DNA from: Kocuria dechangensis
GTDB lineage: Bacteria; Actinomycetota; Actinomycetes; Actinomycetales; Micrococcaceae
Assembly: GCF_014636775.1 (NCBI RefSeq)
Contig: NZ_BMEQ01000021.1
Coordinates: 1 to 64,000, forward strand
Length of the DNA stretch: 64,000 nucleotides
Direction of reading: 5' to 3'
Shown here: positions 32,676 to 39,989 of the stretch, piece after piece
How the letters are laid out: each line of letters begins with the position of its first letter
Numbering within the stretch: the first letter of the stretch is position 1
Position numbers and translations under genes: made by a program
Notes under the pieces: model-generated
What the model was told of the DNA's origin: nothing
Seen by the model: only the letters and a program-made list of their open reading frames with translations
The model's database searches: none

Positions 32676-33673
32676 GGCCGCACCGCCTGGCACTCCAGCT
32701 TCTTGCTGTTGCCGGGGGACACGAGGGTCCACACCGGCAGCCCGGGCCCGGGCGCCGTGGTCTCCTGCGCCGTGCCCTCCTGCGCCTGGTGCGGGCGCAC
32801 GGTGAACTCGTAGGGCACGTTCTTCGAGGGCCCGCCGTCGGTCTCCGGCACGTCGAGGTGGGTCAGCCGCGCCTCGGGCGCCGCCCCGACCTCGACAAGG
32901 CGCAGGGACGTCCACTCCCCGCCCGTCCCGGGCCGGCGCAGCACCTCCCAGCGGGTCGCGGCCGGATCCGTGCCGCCGGCCCAGGACCAGCTCAGCACGG
33001 CGTCCTTCCCGTCCGCGGTGCACCGACCCGCCGGGGCGGGCGCCGTCGTCGGCTCCTCGGCGGGCTGCTCCTCCGCGGGGGGTGCGTCCACGACGTAGCG
33101 CGCCGTCCACGAGCTGTCCGTCCGGGACCAGGAGCCCCCGCCGGCGGGAACCGCCTCCAGGGTGGTCACGACGTCGAACTGCCGCCCGTGCAGGGCCCGC
33201 AGGGCCTCGTCCTGCCCGGCGGCCGGGGCCACGGCGAGGCAGAGGGTCTCGGCGGCGCCCTCCGGCAGCGGTTCGCGGGAGTCGCCGGCCGGGTCGACCG
33301 GGCCGCCGGCCGTGGCGGTCCACCGGCCGGCGGCGCCGGAGCACTCCGTGGCACCCGGGTGGTAGGAGAAGGCCGGGCCGGTGGCGAGGAGGGCCGCCAG
33401 GTGCTCGGCGGTGGTCCCGGTGCCGGCGGGCCGGACCTCTGCCAGGGCCGGCCGGTACGCGAGGCCGAAGCCCGACGAGTTCGTGAGGGTGGCGACGTCG
33501 TCCCCGCCCGTCACGCCGAAGCGGATCTCGGCCATGGTCAGGCCGGGCACGTCCACGCGGTCCTGGGACACCCACGCCGCCCTCGTGGCCCCGGCGGGGG
33601 TCGCGAGGACGATCAGGACGAGCACGGCGAGGACGACGAGCACGAAGATCGTGGGGGTGCGGTACTGGCGCAT
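32672..33673 (-). CDS. Exported/anchored protein of the SipW operon, FN3-like C-terminus
   Basis: A 333-residue protein with one N-terminal hydrophobic segment (FVLVVLAVLVLIVLA), then GATRAAWVSQ, reminiscent of the alternate signal-peptide end in its two neighbours. A linker rich in Pro, Glu and Ala (PPAEEQPAEEPTTAPAPA) precedes a roughly 90-residue region like an FN3 domain. ATG 33673 has GAGGAG upstream. Position between the TasA-like genes and sipW suggests an assembly, anchoring or capping role; this is inference. Confidence 0.75.
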   Translation of the reverse strand: MRQYRTPTIFVLVVLAVLVLIVLATPAGATRAAWVSQDRVDVPGLTMAEIRFGVTGGDDVATLTNSSGFGLAYRPALAEVRPAGTGTTAEHLAALLATGPAFSYHPGATECSGAAGRWTATAGGPVDPAGDSREPLPEGAAETLCLAVAPAAGQDEALRALHGRQFDVVTTLEAVPAGGGSWSRTDSSWTARYVVDAPPAEEQPAEEPTTAPAPAGRCTADGKDAVLSWSWAGGTDPAATRWEVLRRPGTGGEWTSLRLVEVGAAPEARLTHLDVPETDGGPSKNVPYEFTVRPHQAQEGTAQETTAPGPGLPVWTLVSPGNSKKLECQAVRP

Positions 33674-33690
33674 GGGGGCTCCTCGTGGCA

Positions 33691-34281
33691 TCAGTTCTGG
33701 GCGAGCGTGACGGTCAGCGGGACGGGATCGACCGACGTGCCCTCGGCGAGGGCCCCGGCGGGGACGTGGTAGGTGACCGTGACGTCGTAGGAGGCGCCGT
33801 GGTGGGCCGCCGTGACCGTCCGGGTGTTCTCGGCACCGGTCCCGCCGAGGGGCGGCGCGCCGTCGACCGGGTCGATGCGGACGTGGGGGACGAGCGGGGA
33901 GCCGTCGGGCAGGCCCGGGTCCACGGTGAGCGTCGCGGTGAGGTTCGTGCCCCGGGCCTCGATCGCCATCCGGGTCGTGACGGCGAGGGTGTCCCCCTCC
34001 AGCACGCCGGGGACCGTCGCCGACCCCGTGACGTCCTCCGGGGCCGTGGCCCCCGCGTCCGTGCCCGCGTCCGTTCCCGGGGCGGTGTGCCGGAGCGCGG
34101 CCGTCGCCGGTCCCAGACGCACGCCGAGGGCGCCGGTGCTGATCGCCGGGGCCCCGAGCGCGGCCTCGTCGGACCAGCGGGCCGCGGTGCCGAGCCCGCT
34201 GCCGAGCAGGGCCACGGCCACGAGGGAGGCCGCGGAGGCGCGCAGCAGGGCTGCGGGCCGCGAGGGGGAGGGGGCAGTCAT
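33691..34281 (-). CDS. TasA/CalY-like alternate-type signal peptide protein (2)
   Basis: A 196-residue protein. A hydrophobic N-terminus (LVAVALLGSGLG) ends in TAARWSDEA, the pattern cut by SipW-type peptidases, and is followed by a beta-rich domain ending PLTVTLAQN. The C-terminus matches that of the other paralogue (KLTLAQNV). A 23-nt duplication-like TDAG repeat lies in the middle. Likely a secreted fibre or surface-layer subunit by analogy with TasA and camelysin. Confidence 0.78.
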   Translation of the reverse strand: MTAPSPSRPAALLRASAASLVAVALLGSGLGTAARWSDEAALGAPAISTGALGVRLGPATAALRHTAPGTDAGTDAGATAPEDVTGSATVPGVLEGDTLAVTTRMAIEARGTNLTATLTVDPGLPDGSPLVPHVRIDPVDGAPPLGGTGAENTRTVTAAHHGASYDVTVTYHVPAGALAEGTSVDPVPLTVTLAQN

Positions 34282-34318
34282 GGGGAGCCTCTGGGGGTGG
34301 GGCGGAGGAACGAGGGGT

Positions 34319-34362
34319 GGGGCCCCGGTGCGACGACGGCGGCGTCGCGGCACCGGGGCCCC
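34319..34362 (-). promoter_or_regulatory. Intra-operon hairpin between the two TasA-like genes
   Basis: Perfect 13-bp stem (34319-34331 with 34350-34362) with an 18-nt loop in the 116-nt gap between the paralogues. It may act as a partial terminator or RNA stabiliser giving more of the first protein. Confidence 0.6.
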
Positions 34363-34397
34363 GGGCGGCCGGACCCGGGGCCCGGGGCCCGGCACGG

Positions 34398-35009
34398 TCA
34401 CACGTTCTGCGCGAGGGTGAGCTTGATCGCGCCGAGGTCCACGGAGTCGTTCTGGCCCGCCCGGCCGTCGGCGGGCACGTCGGCCGGCCAGTCGATGGTG
34501 ACCGTGACCGTGACGGGCGCCCCGTTGTCGTTGCGGTTCCCGCCCGCCTCGCCGACGACGGTCCAGCCCCCGGCCGCGCTGGTGTCCTGGAGGCCGTCGA
34601 CGTCCACGGCGTAGACGAGGTCGTCGGCCAGCCCGGGGTCCACGGTCGCGAGGCTGATCCCGGAGGGGTCCAGCGCCAGCTGGGCGGTCAGGCTGTCGCC
34701 GACGGCGTTGACCCGGGTCTGCGAGACGAAGGTGACGGTGTCGCCGGGGACCATCCTGAACGCGTCCACGTCGATCGGCTGCCCGTCCACGAACCACCCG
34801 GACGAGAGGTGGTCGAGGGACAGCTCGCCGCTGCTCAGGACGTCGCCGGAGGCGACGGTCTGCTCGTCGTACCACTTCGAGAAGGTGCCGCCACCGGCGG
34901 CGAGGAGGCCCACGGCGACGACGCCGGCGAGGGCGGCCTTGCCGGCGCGGCGGTGCCGGCCGCCCCGCGGGGCGGAGGTGGGCAGGGGGTGCTGGGGTGC
35001 GGTGTGCAT
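34398..35009 (-). CDS. TasA/CalY-like alternate-type signal peptide protein (1)
   Basis: A 203-residue protein. A basic N-terminus (RGGRHRRAGKAA), hydrophobic core LAGVVAVGLLAAGG and cleavage-region motif GTFSKWYDEQ define an alternate-type signal peptide of SipW substrates. The mature part is a beta-rich Ig-like domain with several DPG turns, ending KLTLAQNV. It is the first gene of the operon, with a long structured leader (see 35117). Likely major fibre subunit by analogy with TasA. Confidence 0.82.
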   Translation of the reverse strand: MHTAPQHPLPTSAPRGGRHRRAGKAALAGVVAVGLLAAGGGTFSKWYDEQTVASGDVLSSGELSLDHLSSGWFVDGQPIDVDAFRMVPGDTVTFVSQTRVNAVGDSLTAQLALDPSGISLATVDPGLADDLVYAVDVDGLQDTSAAGGWTVVGEAGGNRNDNGAPVTVTVTIDWPADVPADGRAGQNDSVDLGAIKLTLAQNV

Positions 35010-35116
35010 GGTGCTGCCTTTGCGGGAGAGGGCGTGCGGGAGAGAGGGAGGCTGCGCAGGGTCGGTGCGCGCGTCGTGCCGGGGCGTTCGGGGCGGTGCA
35101 CGCGTGAGCGCCGGGG

Positions 35117-35170
35117 CCGTTCCTCCTCCGGATCCGATGCGGATCAGAGCCGGATCCGGAGGAGGAACGG
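35117..35170 (-). promoter_or_regulatory. 19-bp perfect hairpin in the TasA-like operon leader
   Basis: Arms 35117-35135 and 35152-35170 pair without mismatch around a 16-nt loop, about 108 nt before the first TasA-like start. It sits inside the predicted 5' leader with no upstream gene to terminate, so attenuation or RNA stability control is plausible. Confidence 0.65.
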
Positions 35171-35263
35171 TCGGCGCGAGCTCCGCACCGGGGTGCGCGG
35201 GCCCGCGTGCCAGCGGGTGATCGCCGGCAGGGCCTCGACCGGAGGTCCTGCCGGCGTGATCCC

Positions 35264-35275
35264 TTGACATGTCAA
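35264..35275. promoter_or_regulatory. Perfect palindrome TTGACATGTCAA
   Basis: A 12-bp perfect palindrome beside the predicted TAGGGT -10 of the TasA-like operon, at the likely transcript start. It fits a repressor site. It also contains TTGACA on both strands, but no matching -10 lies at the right distance. Confidence 0.5.
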
Positions 35276-35329
35276 CCCTAGACAAAAGTCCATGCATCCG
35301 AATAGGAAGATCCTGTCCCCACTTTGCCT

Positions 35330-35351
35330 GACGTTACTTACCAGTAACGTC
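35330..35351. promoter_or_regulatory. Operator-like inverted repeat GACGTTACT-N4-AGTAACGTC
   Basis: Perfect 9-bp arms with a TACC spacer, 30 nt upstream of the fdhD -10 candidate and 55 nt upstream of the TasA-like promoter. The shape is typical of TetR- or MarR-type operators. No such regulator is encoded next to it. Confidence 0.6.
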
Positions 35352-35435
35352 CCCCGTTCGGCCCCGTGCCGCGGCGGAGCCTAGGCTTTCCGGGGAGGGA
35401 CTCCGCCCGCGGGAGGCCCGGACCGGAGGACGACC

Positions 35436-36299
35436 ATGACCCGAGCATCCCAGCGCCGCCGCGTGCACCGGTACACGGCCGAGGGCCCTGCGACGGGCCG
35501 CGCCGACACCCTGGCAGGGGAGGAGCCCCTCGAGATCCGGCTCGACGGCCGCCCGTTCACCGTCACCATGCGCACCCCCGGCAACGACTTCGACCTCGTG
35601 GCCGGCTTCCTCGTCTCCGAGGGCGTGGTGCGCTCCATGGCGGAGATCGTGCAGATGGACTACCGCAGCGGCATCGGCCCCGACGGGCAGCGGACCTACA
35701 ACGTGGTCGAGGTCCGGCTCGCGCCGGGGGTCGCCCTGCCGGACACCTCCATGGAGCGGCACGTGTACACGTCGTCGTCGTGCGGGGTGTGCGGCACGGC
35801 GTCCATCGAGGCGGTCACCAAGGTCTCCGCCCACGACCCCGCCGAGGACCCCGTCGCCCTGCCCGTCCCGGCGCTCCTCGCGCTGCCGGACCAGCTGCGC
35901 ACGGGGCAGAAGCTGTTCTCCACCACCGGCGGGGTCCACGCCGCCGGGCTCTTCCGGTTCCCCGCCGCCCCGTCGCACGACGACGACGCCCCTGCCGCGC
36001 CCGAGCTGCTGTGCGTGCGCGAGGACGTCGGCCGGCACAACGCCGTGGACAAGGTGGTGGGCTGGGCCCTGCGCGAGGGCCTGCTGCCCCTGCGCTCCAC
36101 CGTGCTGCAGGTCTCCGGCCGGGCCTCCTTCGAGCTCGTGCAGAAGGCGTACATGGCGGGCGTGCCGGCCCTCGCGGCGGTCTCGGCGCCCTCGGCGCTG
36201 GCCGTGGACCTCGCCGACCGGGCGGGCGTCACCCTGCTCGGCTTCAGCCGCGGCAGCTCGTTCAACGCGTACGCGCACCAGGAGCGCATCACCCCCTGA
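35436..36299 (+). CDS. fdhD: Formate dehydrogenase sulfur carrier FdhD
   Basis: A 287-residue FdhD, which passes sulfur from a cysteine desulfurase to the molybdenum cofactor of formate dehydrogenase. The swivel motif CGVCG (SSSCGVCGTAS) carries the two sulfur-transfer cysteines, and DVGRHNAVDKVVG and GFSRGSSFNAYA are family signatures. No formate dehydrogenase lies nearby, but the Moco operon at 11.4-14.1 kb supplies its cofactor. Confidence 0.95.
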   Translation: MTRASQRRRVHRYTAEGPATGRADTLAGEEPLEIRLDGRPFTVTMRTPGNDFDLVAGFLVSEGVVRSMAEIVQMDYRSGIGPDGQRTYNVVEVRLAPGVALPDTSMERHVYTSSSCGVCGTASIEAVTKVSAHDPAEDPVALPVPALLALPDQLRTGQKLFSTTGGVHAAGLFRFPAAPSHDDDAPAAPELLCVREDVGRHNAVDKVVGWALREGLLPLRSTVLQVSGRASFELVQKAYMAGVPALAAVSAPSALAVDLADRAGVTLLGFSRGSSFNAYAHQERITP

Positions 36300-36319
36300 T
36301 CCCGCCCCGCCGCCCCGCC

Positions 36320-36385
36320 GCTCCGCCCCTGCGCCGAGTCCCCACCTCCGCGGCTCCGTCGCTGCGCCGAGTCCCCTCCTCCGCC
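36320..36385. repeat. 33-bp tandem duplication next to the large inverted repeat
   Basis: Two adjacent 33-nt units, 36320-36352 and 36353-36385, share CTGCGCCGAGTCCCC and flanking CTCCG. Their GCCGAGTCCCC core also opens the left arm of the inverted repeat at 36384, so the whole tract seems to grow from one sequence. Confidence 0.7.
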
Positions 36386-36459
36386 GCCGAGTCCCCAGAG
36401 TGTGCGCATTTCCCCAGGCAGGCACGTGGGGAAATGCGCACACTCTGGGGACTCGGCGG
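36384..36459. repeat. Perfect 32-bp inverted repeat
   Basis: Arms 36384-36415 and 36428-36459 are exact reverse complements around a 12-nt centre. The arm contains GAGTGTGCGCATTTCCCC, unusually AT-rich for this genome. It lies between the same-strand genes fdhD and the amidotransferase. It is much longer than the terminators in this window and is accompanied by tandem copies of its end. A palindromic mobile or REP-like element or a strong cruciform are possible. Confidence 0.85.
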
Positions 36460-36530
36460 GGTTGGGGGTGGTGGTGTGGGGGCTCGGCGGGGCAGGGGCC
36501 GGGCGGCCGGGGGGAGCAGCCGGCGCTGAA

Positions 36531-36536
36531 TAGGAT
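36531..36536 (+). promoter_or_regulatory. -10 TAGGAT of a probable leaderless transcript
   Basis: TAGGAT ends 7 nt before ATG 36544, so transcription would begin at or next to the start codon. This favours ATG 36544 over the in-frame ATG 36535, which lies inside the -10. Confidence 0.6.
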
Positions 36537-36543
36537 GGACGCC

Positions 36544-37278
36544 ATGAAGCCCTTCCTCCTGCTGGCCACCCGCGCCGAGAACGACGTGGCGGACGAGGAG
36601 TACGAGACCATCTGCCGCTTCAGCGGGCTGGAGGAGAGCAGGCTCCACAGGGTCCGGCTGGAGCTCGCCCCGATGCCCCCGATCGACCTCGAGCGCTACT
36701 CCGGGGTGATCATCGGGGGGTCCCCGTTCAACTCCTCCGATCCCCCGGAGCTGAAGACCGAGGTGCAGCGGCGGGCGGAGACCGAGATGCGGGACCTGCT
36801 CGACGAGGTCGTGGCCCGGGACTTCCCCTTCCTCGGGGCGTGCTACGGGGTGGGGACGCTGGGCACCCACCAGGGCGGCGTCGTCGACCGCACGTTCGGG
36901 GAGGACATCGGGGTGATCGAGGTCGCCCTCACGGAGGAGGGCCGCCGCGACCCCCTGCTGCGGGAGCTGCCGGCGACGTTCCACGGCTTCGTGGGCCACA
37001 AGGAGGGCACCCGCCGGCTCGCGCCCACGGCGGTGCTGCTCGCGAGCGGCGCCGCCTGCCCCGTGCAGATGTTCCGGGTCAAACAGAACCTCTACGCGAC
37101 CCAGTTCCACCCCGAACTGGACGGCCCGGCGCTGCTCAACAGGATCGAGGCGTACAAGTCCCACGGGTACTTCCCGCCGGGGGACGCCGAGCGCGTCAAG
37201 GACCGGATCCGCACCGGCCCGCGCGTGACCGAGCCGGAGAAGATCCTCGCCGCGTTCGTGGACCGCTACGCCCGCTGA
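36544..37278 (+). CDS. Class I glutamine amidotransferase-like protein
   Basis: A 244-residue GATase fold: oxyanion segment GVIIGGSPFN, nucleophile Cys in LGACYGVGTLG, and His-Glu as FHPEL. It resembles the amidotransferase half of GMP synthase without a synthetase domain. Such stand-alone proteins in actinobacteria have no known partner. Probably leaderless (see 36531). Confidence 0.85.
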   Translation: MKPFLLLATRAENDVADEEYETICRFSGLEESRLHRVRLELAPMPPIDLERYSGVIIGGSPFNSSDPPELKTEVQRRAETEMRDLLDEVVARDFPFLGACYGVGTLGTHQGGVVDRTFGEDIGVIEVALTEEGRRDPLLRELPATFHGFVGHKEGTRRLAPTAVLLASGAACPVQMFRVKQNLYATQFHPELDGPALLNRIEAYKSHGYFPPGDAERVKDRIRTGPRVTEPEKILAAFVDRYAR

Positions 37279-37323
37279 GCCGCGCGCCGCGGGTGCTTCC
37301 CGCCTCCCGTCCCACCGGGCGGA

Positions 37324-37329
37324 TAGCGT
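37324..37329 (+). promoter_or_regulatory. -10 TAGCGT of a probable leaderless transcript
   Basis: TAGCGT ends 6 nt before ATG 37336. No ribosome-binding site fits in the 6-nt gap. Confidence 0.55.
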
Positions 37330-37335
37330 TGGGGC

Positions 37336-38532
37336 ATGACCACGCGTGCCGCTCCCTGGGGCTCGGTCCCCGCCGCCGACGACGCCCGCCGCGACGGCGG
37401 CGTCCGTCTCCTGCCCTACCACCGGCTGGGGCACGCCGACCCCGAGCACCGCTGGTGGAAGCCGCTCGTGGAGCTCGTGATTCTCGTCGCCTCCTACCTG
37501 GTGCTGACCGTGCTCTTCGCCGTGCTGTGGGCCCTGGGGCTCATGGTCCAGCGCGGGCCGGACGCCGTGGACGAGGCATTCCTCGACCCCGCCACCCTGG
37601 ACGTCATGGACCCGGCGATCTTCTTCATGCTGTTCTTCTCGGTCGTCCTGATGATCCCCGCGATGGTCCTCGCCCGGGTGGTCATGGGTCCCCGACCCGT
37701 GGGACTCCTGCTGTCCGTGACCGGGCGGCTGCGCTGGGGCTTCCTGGGCCGCTCCCTGGCGGTGGGCCTGGCCATCTACGCGATCGGCTACGGCGCGGTC
37801 AGCCTCTTCGAGCTCACCGTGCTCGGCTCGATCAGCACCCCTCGGCCGATCGACGGGTTCTGGCTCATCCTCGCGATGGTCGTGCTCGTGGTCCCGCTGC
37901 AGTGCGCGGCGGAGGAGCTCGTGTTCCGCGGCTACCTGCTGCAGACCGTGGGGCGGTGGGTGCGCCGGCCCGTCTTCGCGATCCTGCTCCCCGTGCCCCT
38001 GTTCACCCTGGCCCACCTGTACGACGTCTGGGGGCTGCTCTCCGTCGCCGTCATGGCGGTCGTCGCGGGGTACCTGTGCTGGCGCACCGGCGGGCTCGAG
38101 GCGGCCATCGGCCTGCACGTGGCCAACAACGTCATGGTCACGCTGCTCGCCGCCATCGGCTGGGCCGACCCCAACGCCACCGAGTCCTCGTGGGTCGCCG
38201 TGGCGCTCACCGTCCTGTTCGACGGCGTGTACGCGCTGATCATGGTCCGCCTCGCCAAGAAGCACGGCCTCGAGGTGACCCGCACGGTCCGCCCCCCGCG
38301 GCAGCCGGTGCCGTGGCCCGGCGGTCACCACGGCCCGGGCGGCCACGGCGGCTACGCACCGGTTCCCGGGGGCCACGGCTACGGCGGCTACGGCACGGGC
38401 CCCGGGGGCTACGGCTACGGCACGGGCCCCGGGGGCTACGGCCCGGCCGGCTACGGGCCCGCCGGCCAGGGCCGCGGAGCTCCCAGCGCCCGGCGGCCGG
38501 CCCCCGGGCCCGCCCCGGAGCGCCTTCCGTAG
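37336..38532 (+). CDS. CPBP family intramembrane metalloprotease with Gly/Tyr-rich tail
   Basis: A 398-residue membrane protein with about 8 hydrophobic segments. The ABI/CPBP motifs are AAEELVFRGYLLQ (EExxxR), FTLAHLYD and HVANNVMV, which supply the metal-binding glutamates and histidines. The family includes CAAX-type prenyl proteases and bacteriocin-immunity proteins. After the last TM a low-complexity tail (about 335-398) repeats GGYGYGTGP-like units and ends Pro/Arg-rich, an addition to the usual fold. Probably leaderless. Confidence 0.88.
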   Translation: MTTRAAPWGSVPAADDARRDGGVRLLPYHRLGHADPEHRWWKPLVELVILVASYLVLTVLFAVLWALGLMVQRGPDAVDEAFLDPATLDVMDPAIFFMLFFSVVLMIPAMVLARVVMGPRPVGLLLSVTGRLRWGFLGRSLAVGLAIYAIGYGAVSLFELTVLGSISTPRPIDGFWLILAMVVLVVPLQCAAEELVFRGYLLQTVGRWVRRPVFAILLPVPLFTLAHLYDVWGLLSVAVMAVVAGYLCWRTGGLEAAIGLHVANNVMVTLLAAIGWADPNATESSWVAVALTVLFDGVYALIMVRLAKKHGLEVTRTVRPPRQPVPWPGGHHGPGGHGGYAPVPGGHGYGGYGTGPGGYGYGTGPGGYGPAGYGPAGQGRGAPSARRPAPGPAPERLP

Positions 38533-38535
38533 ACT
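38530..38535 (+). promoter_or_regulatory. -10 TAGACT of a probable leaderless transcript
   Basis: TAGACT overlaps the stop of the CPBP gene and ends 6 nt before ATG 38542 of the aminopeptidase. Confidence 0.5.
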
Positions 38536-38541
38536 GGCGCC

Positions 38542-39870
38542 ATGGACTCCCGCCCCAGCGACCCCGCCGCCGACCCCCTGTCCGCCGTGGAGGACCTCGG
38601 CCGGTTCGTCACGGCCTCGCCCAGCTCGTACCACGCCGCGCACGCCGCCGCCGCGCGGCTCGAGGAGGCGGGCTTCGTCCGCCTGGACGAGCTGGCGGCG
38701 TGGGGGGAGCAGGACGTCCGCGGCCGGCGCTTCGTGGTCCGGGACGGGGCGCTCATCGCCTGGACCACCCCGGCGGGGACCCCGCGGGCGGCCGGCTTCC
38801 GGATCCTGGGGGCCCACACAGACTCGCCCGGCTTCAAGCTCAAGCCCCGCCCCACCACCACCGTGCGGACCTGGCACCAGGCCGGGGTGGAGGTCTACGG
38901 CGGGCCCCTGCTCAACTCCTGGCTCGACCGGGAGCTGCGGATGGCTGGGCGGCTCGTGCTGCGCGGCGACGACGGAGCGCCCGTCGAGCGGCTGACCGCC
39001 ACCGGGCCCGTGGCCCGCATCCCCCAGCTCGCGATCCACCTGGACCGCGACGCCAACAAGGGCCAGGCCCTGGACCGGCAGCAGCACGTGCAGCCGGTGT
39101 GGGGCGTCGGCCGGGCGGAGGACGCGGACGTCCTCGCGCTGCTGGCCGAGCACGCGGAGGGCGGGCCGGTGGACCCGGCGCGGATCGTCGGCTACGACGT
39201 CGTGCTCGCCGACACCCAGCCGCCCGCCGTGTTCGGCCGGGACGGGAAGCTGTTCGCCTCCGGCCGGCTGGACAACCTCTCCTCCGTGCACACGGGGCTG
39301 GCCGCGCTGGTCCGCGAGGCCGCTGCGGTCGAGGAGGGCGGGCACGTCGCCGTGCTCGCCGCGTTCGACCATGAGGAGATCGGCTCCCGCACCCGGTCGG
39401 GCGCGGCCGGGCCGTTCCTCGAGGACGTGCTCGTGCGGATCGACGAGGCGCTGGGCCGCACGGGGGCGGAGCACCGCCGGGCCCTGGCGGACTCGGTCTG
39501 CCTGTCCGCCGACGCCGGGCACCTGGTCCACCCCAACTACCAGGGCCACCACGACCCCGTGAACACGCCGGTGCCGGGAGCGGGGCCGCTGCTGAAGATC
39601 AATGCCGACCAGCACTACGCCACGGACGCCGTGGGCGCGGGGCTCTGGGCCGCGGCCTGCGAGCGCGCCGGGGTCGGCTACCAGGAGTTCGTCTCCAACA
39701 ACCGGATCCCCTGCGGGTCCACGATCGGGCCGATCACCGCCGCCCGGCTGGGCATCCGCACGGTCGACGTCGGGATCGGGCTGCTGTCGATGCACTCGGC
39801 CCGGGAGCTGTGCCACGTGGACGACGTCGCCGCGCTGGGCGCCGTCGCCGGGGCGTTCTTCACGGGCTGA
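38542..39870 (+). CDS. M18 family aminopeptidase
   Basis: A 442-residue cytosolic metallopeptidase removing N-terminal (often acidic) residues. Zinc-site motifs are GAHTDSPGFKLKP, RLDNLSSVHTG, FDHEEIGSRT and HSARELCHVDD, in the family order. Length is normal. It reads from its own probable leaderless promoter and ends before a bidirectional terminator. Confidence 0.93.
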   Translation: MDSRPSDPAADPLSAVEDLGRFVTASPSSYHAAHAAAARLEEAGFVRLDELAAWGEQDVRGRRFVVRDGALIAWTTPAGTPRAAGFRILGAHTDSPGFKLKPRPTTTVRTWHQAGVEVYGGPLLNSWLDRELRMAGRLVLRGDDGAPVERLTATGPVARIPQLAIHLDRDANKGQALDRQQHVQPVWGVGRAEDADVLALLAEHAEGGPVDPARIVGYDVVLADTQPPAVFGRDGKLFASGRLDNLSSVHTGLAALVREAAAVEEGGHVAVLAAFDHEEIGSRTRSGAAGPFLEDVLVRIDEALGRTGAEHRRALADSVCLSADAGHLVHPNYQGHHDPVNTPVPGAGPLLKINADQHYATDAVGAGLWAAACERAGVGYQEFVSNNRIPCGSTIGPITAARLGIRTVDVGIGLLSMHSARELCHVDDVAALGAVAGAFFTG

Positions 39871-39907
39871 CCGCGCCGCGCGCCGGAACGCCGCCGGAGA
39901 CACCGAA

Positions 39908-39957
39908 GGGGCGCCCCCGGGCGGAACGCGGCGTTGCGTTCCGCCCGGAGGCGCCCC
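39908..39957. terminator. Bidirectional terminator
   Basis: Long stem (about 39908-39929 with 39936-39957, one bulge) between the convergent aminopeptidase and GAPDH genes. Confidence 0.8.
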
Positions 39958-39989
39958 CTGGTGTCAGGAGCCGCAGGAGCGGCCGGGGC

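Larger units (their letters stand above)
35010..35435. promoter_or_regulatory. Divergent region between the TasA-like operon and fdhD
   Basis: No gene is supported in these 426 nt. A TAGGGT -10 on the minus strand (35280-35275) would give the TasA-like operon a leader of about 255 nt containing large inverted repeats. FdhD has a TAGGCT -10 at 35382-35387 and a GGAGGA ribosome site. Two operator-like palindromes (35264, 35330) and a further 9-bp inverted repeat (35223-35231 with 35247-35255) fill the rest. Confidence 0.5.

Noticed and set aside
35264-35292. TTGACA as the -35 of a plus-strand promoter for fdhD
   Set aside because: No -10 lies 16-19 nt downstream; the sequence is better read as a palindrome.
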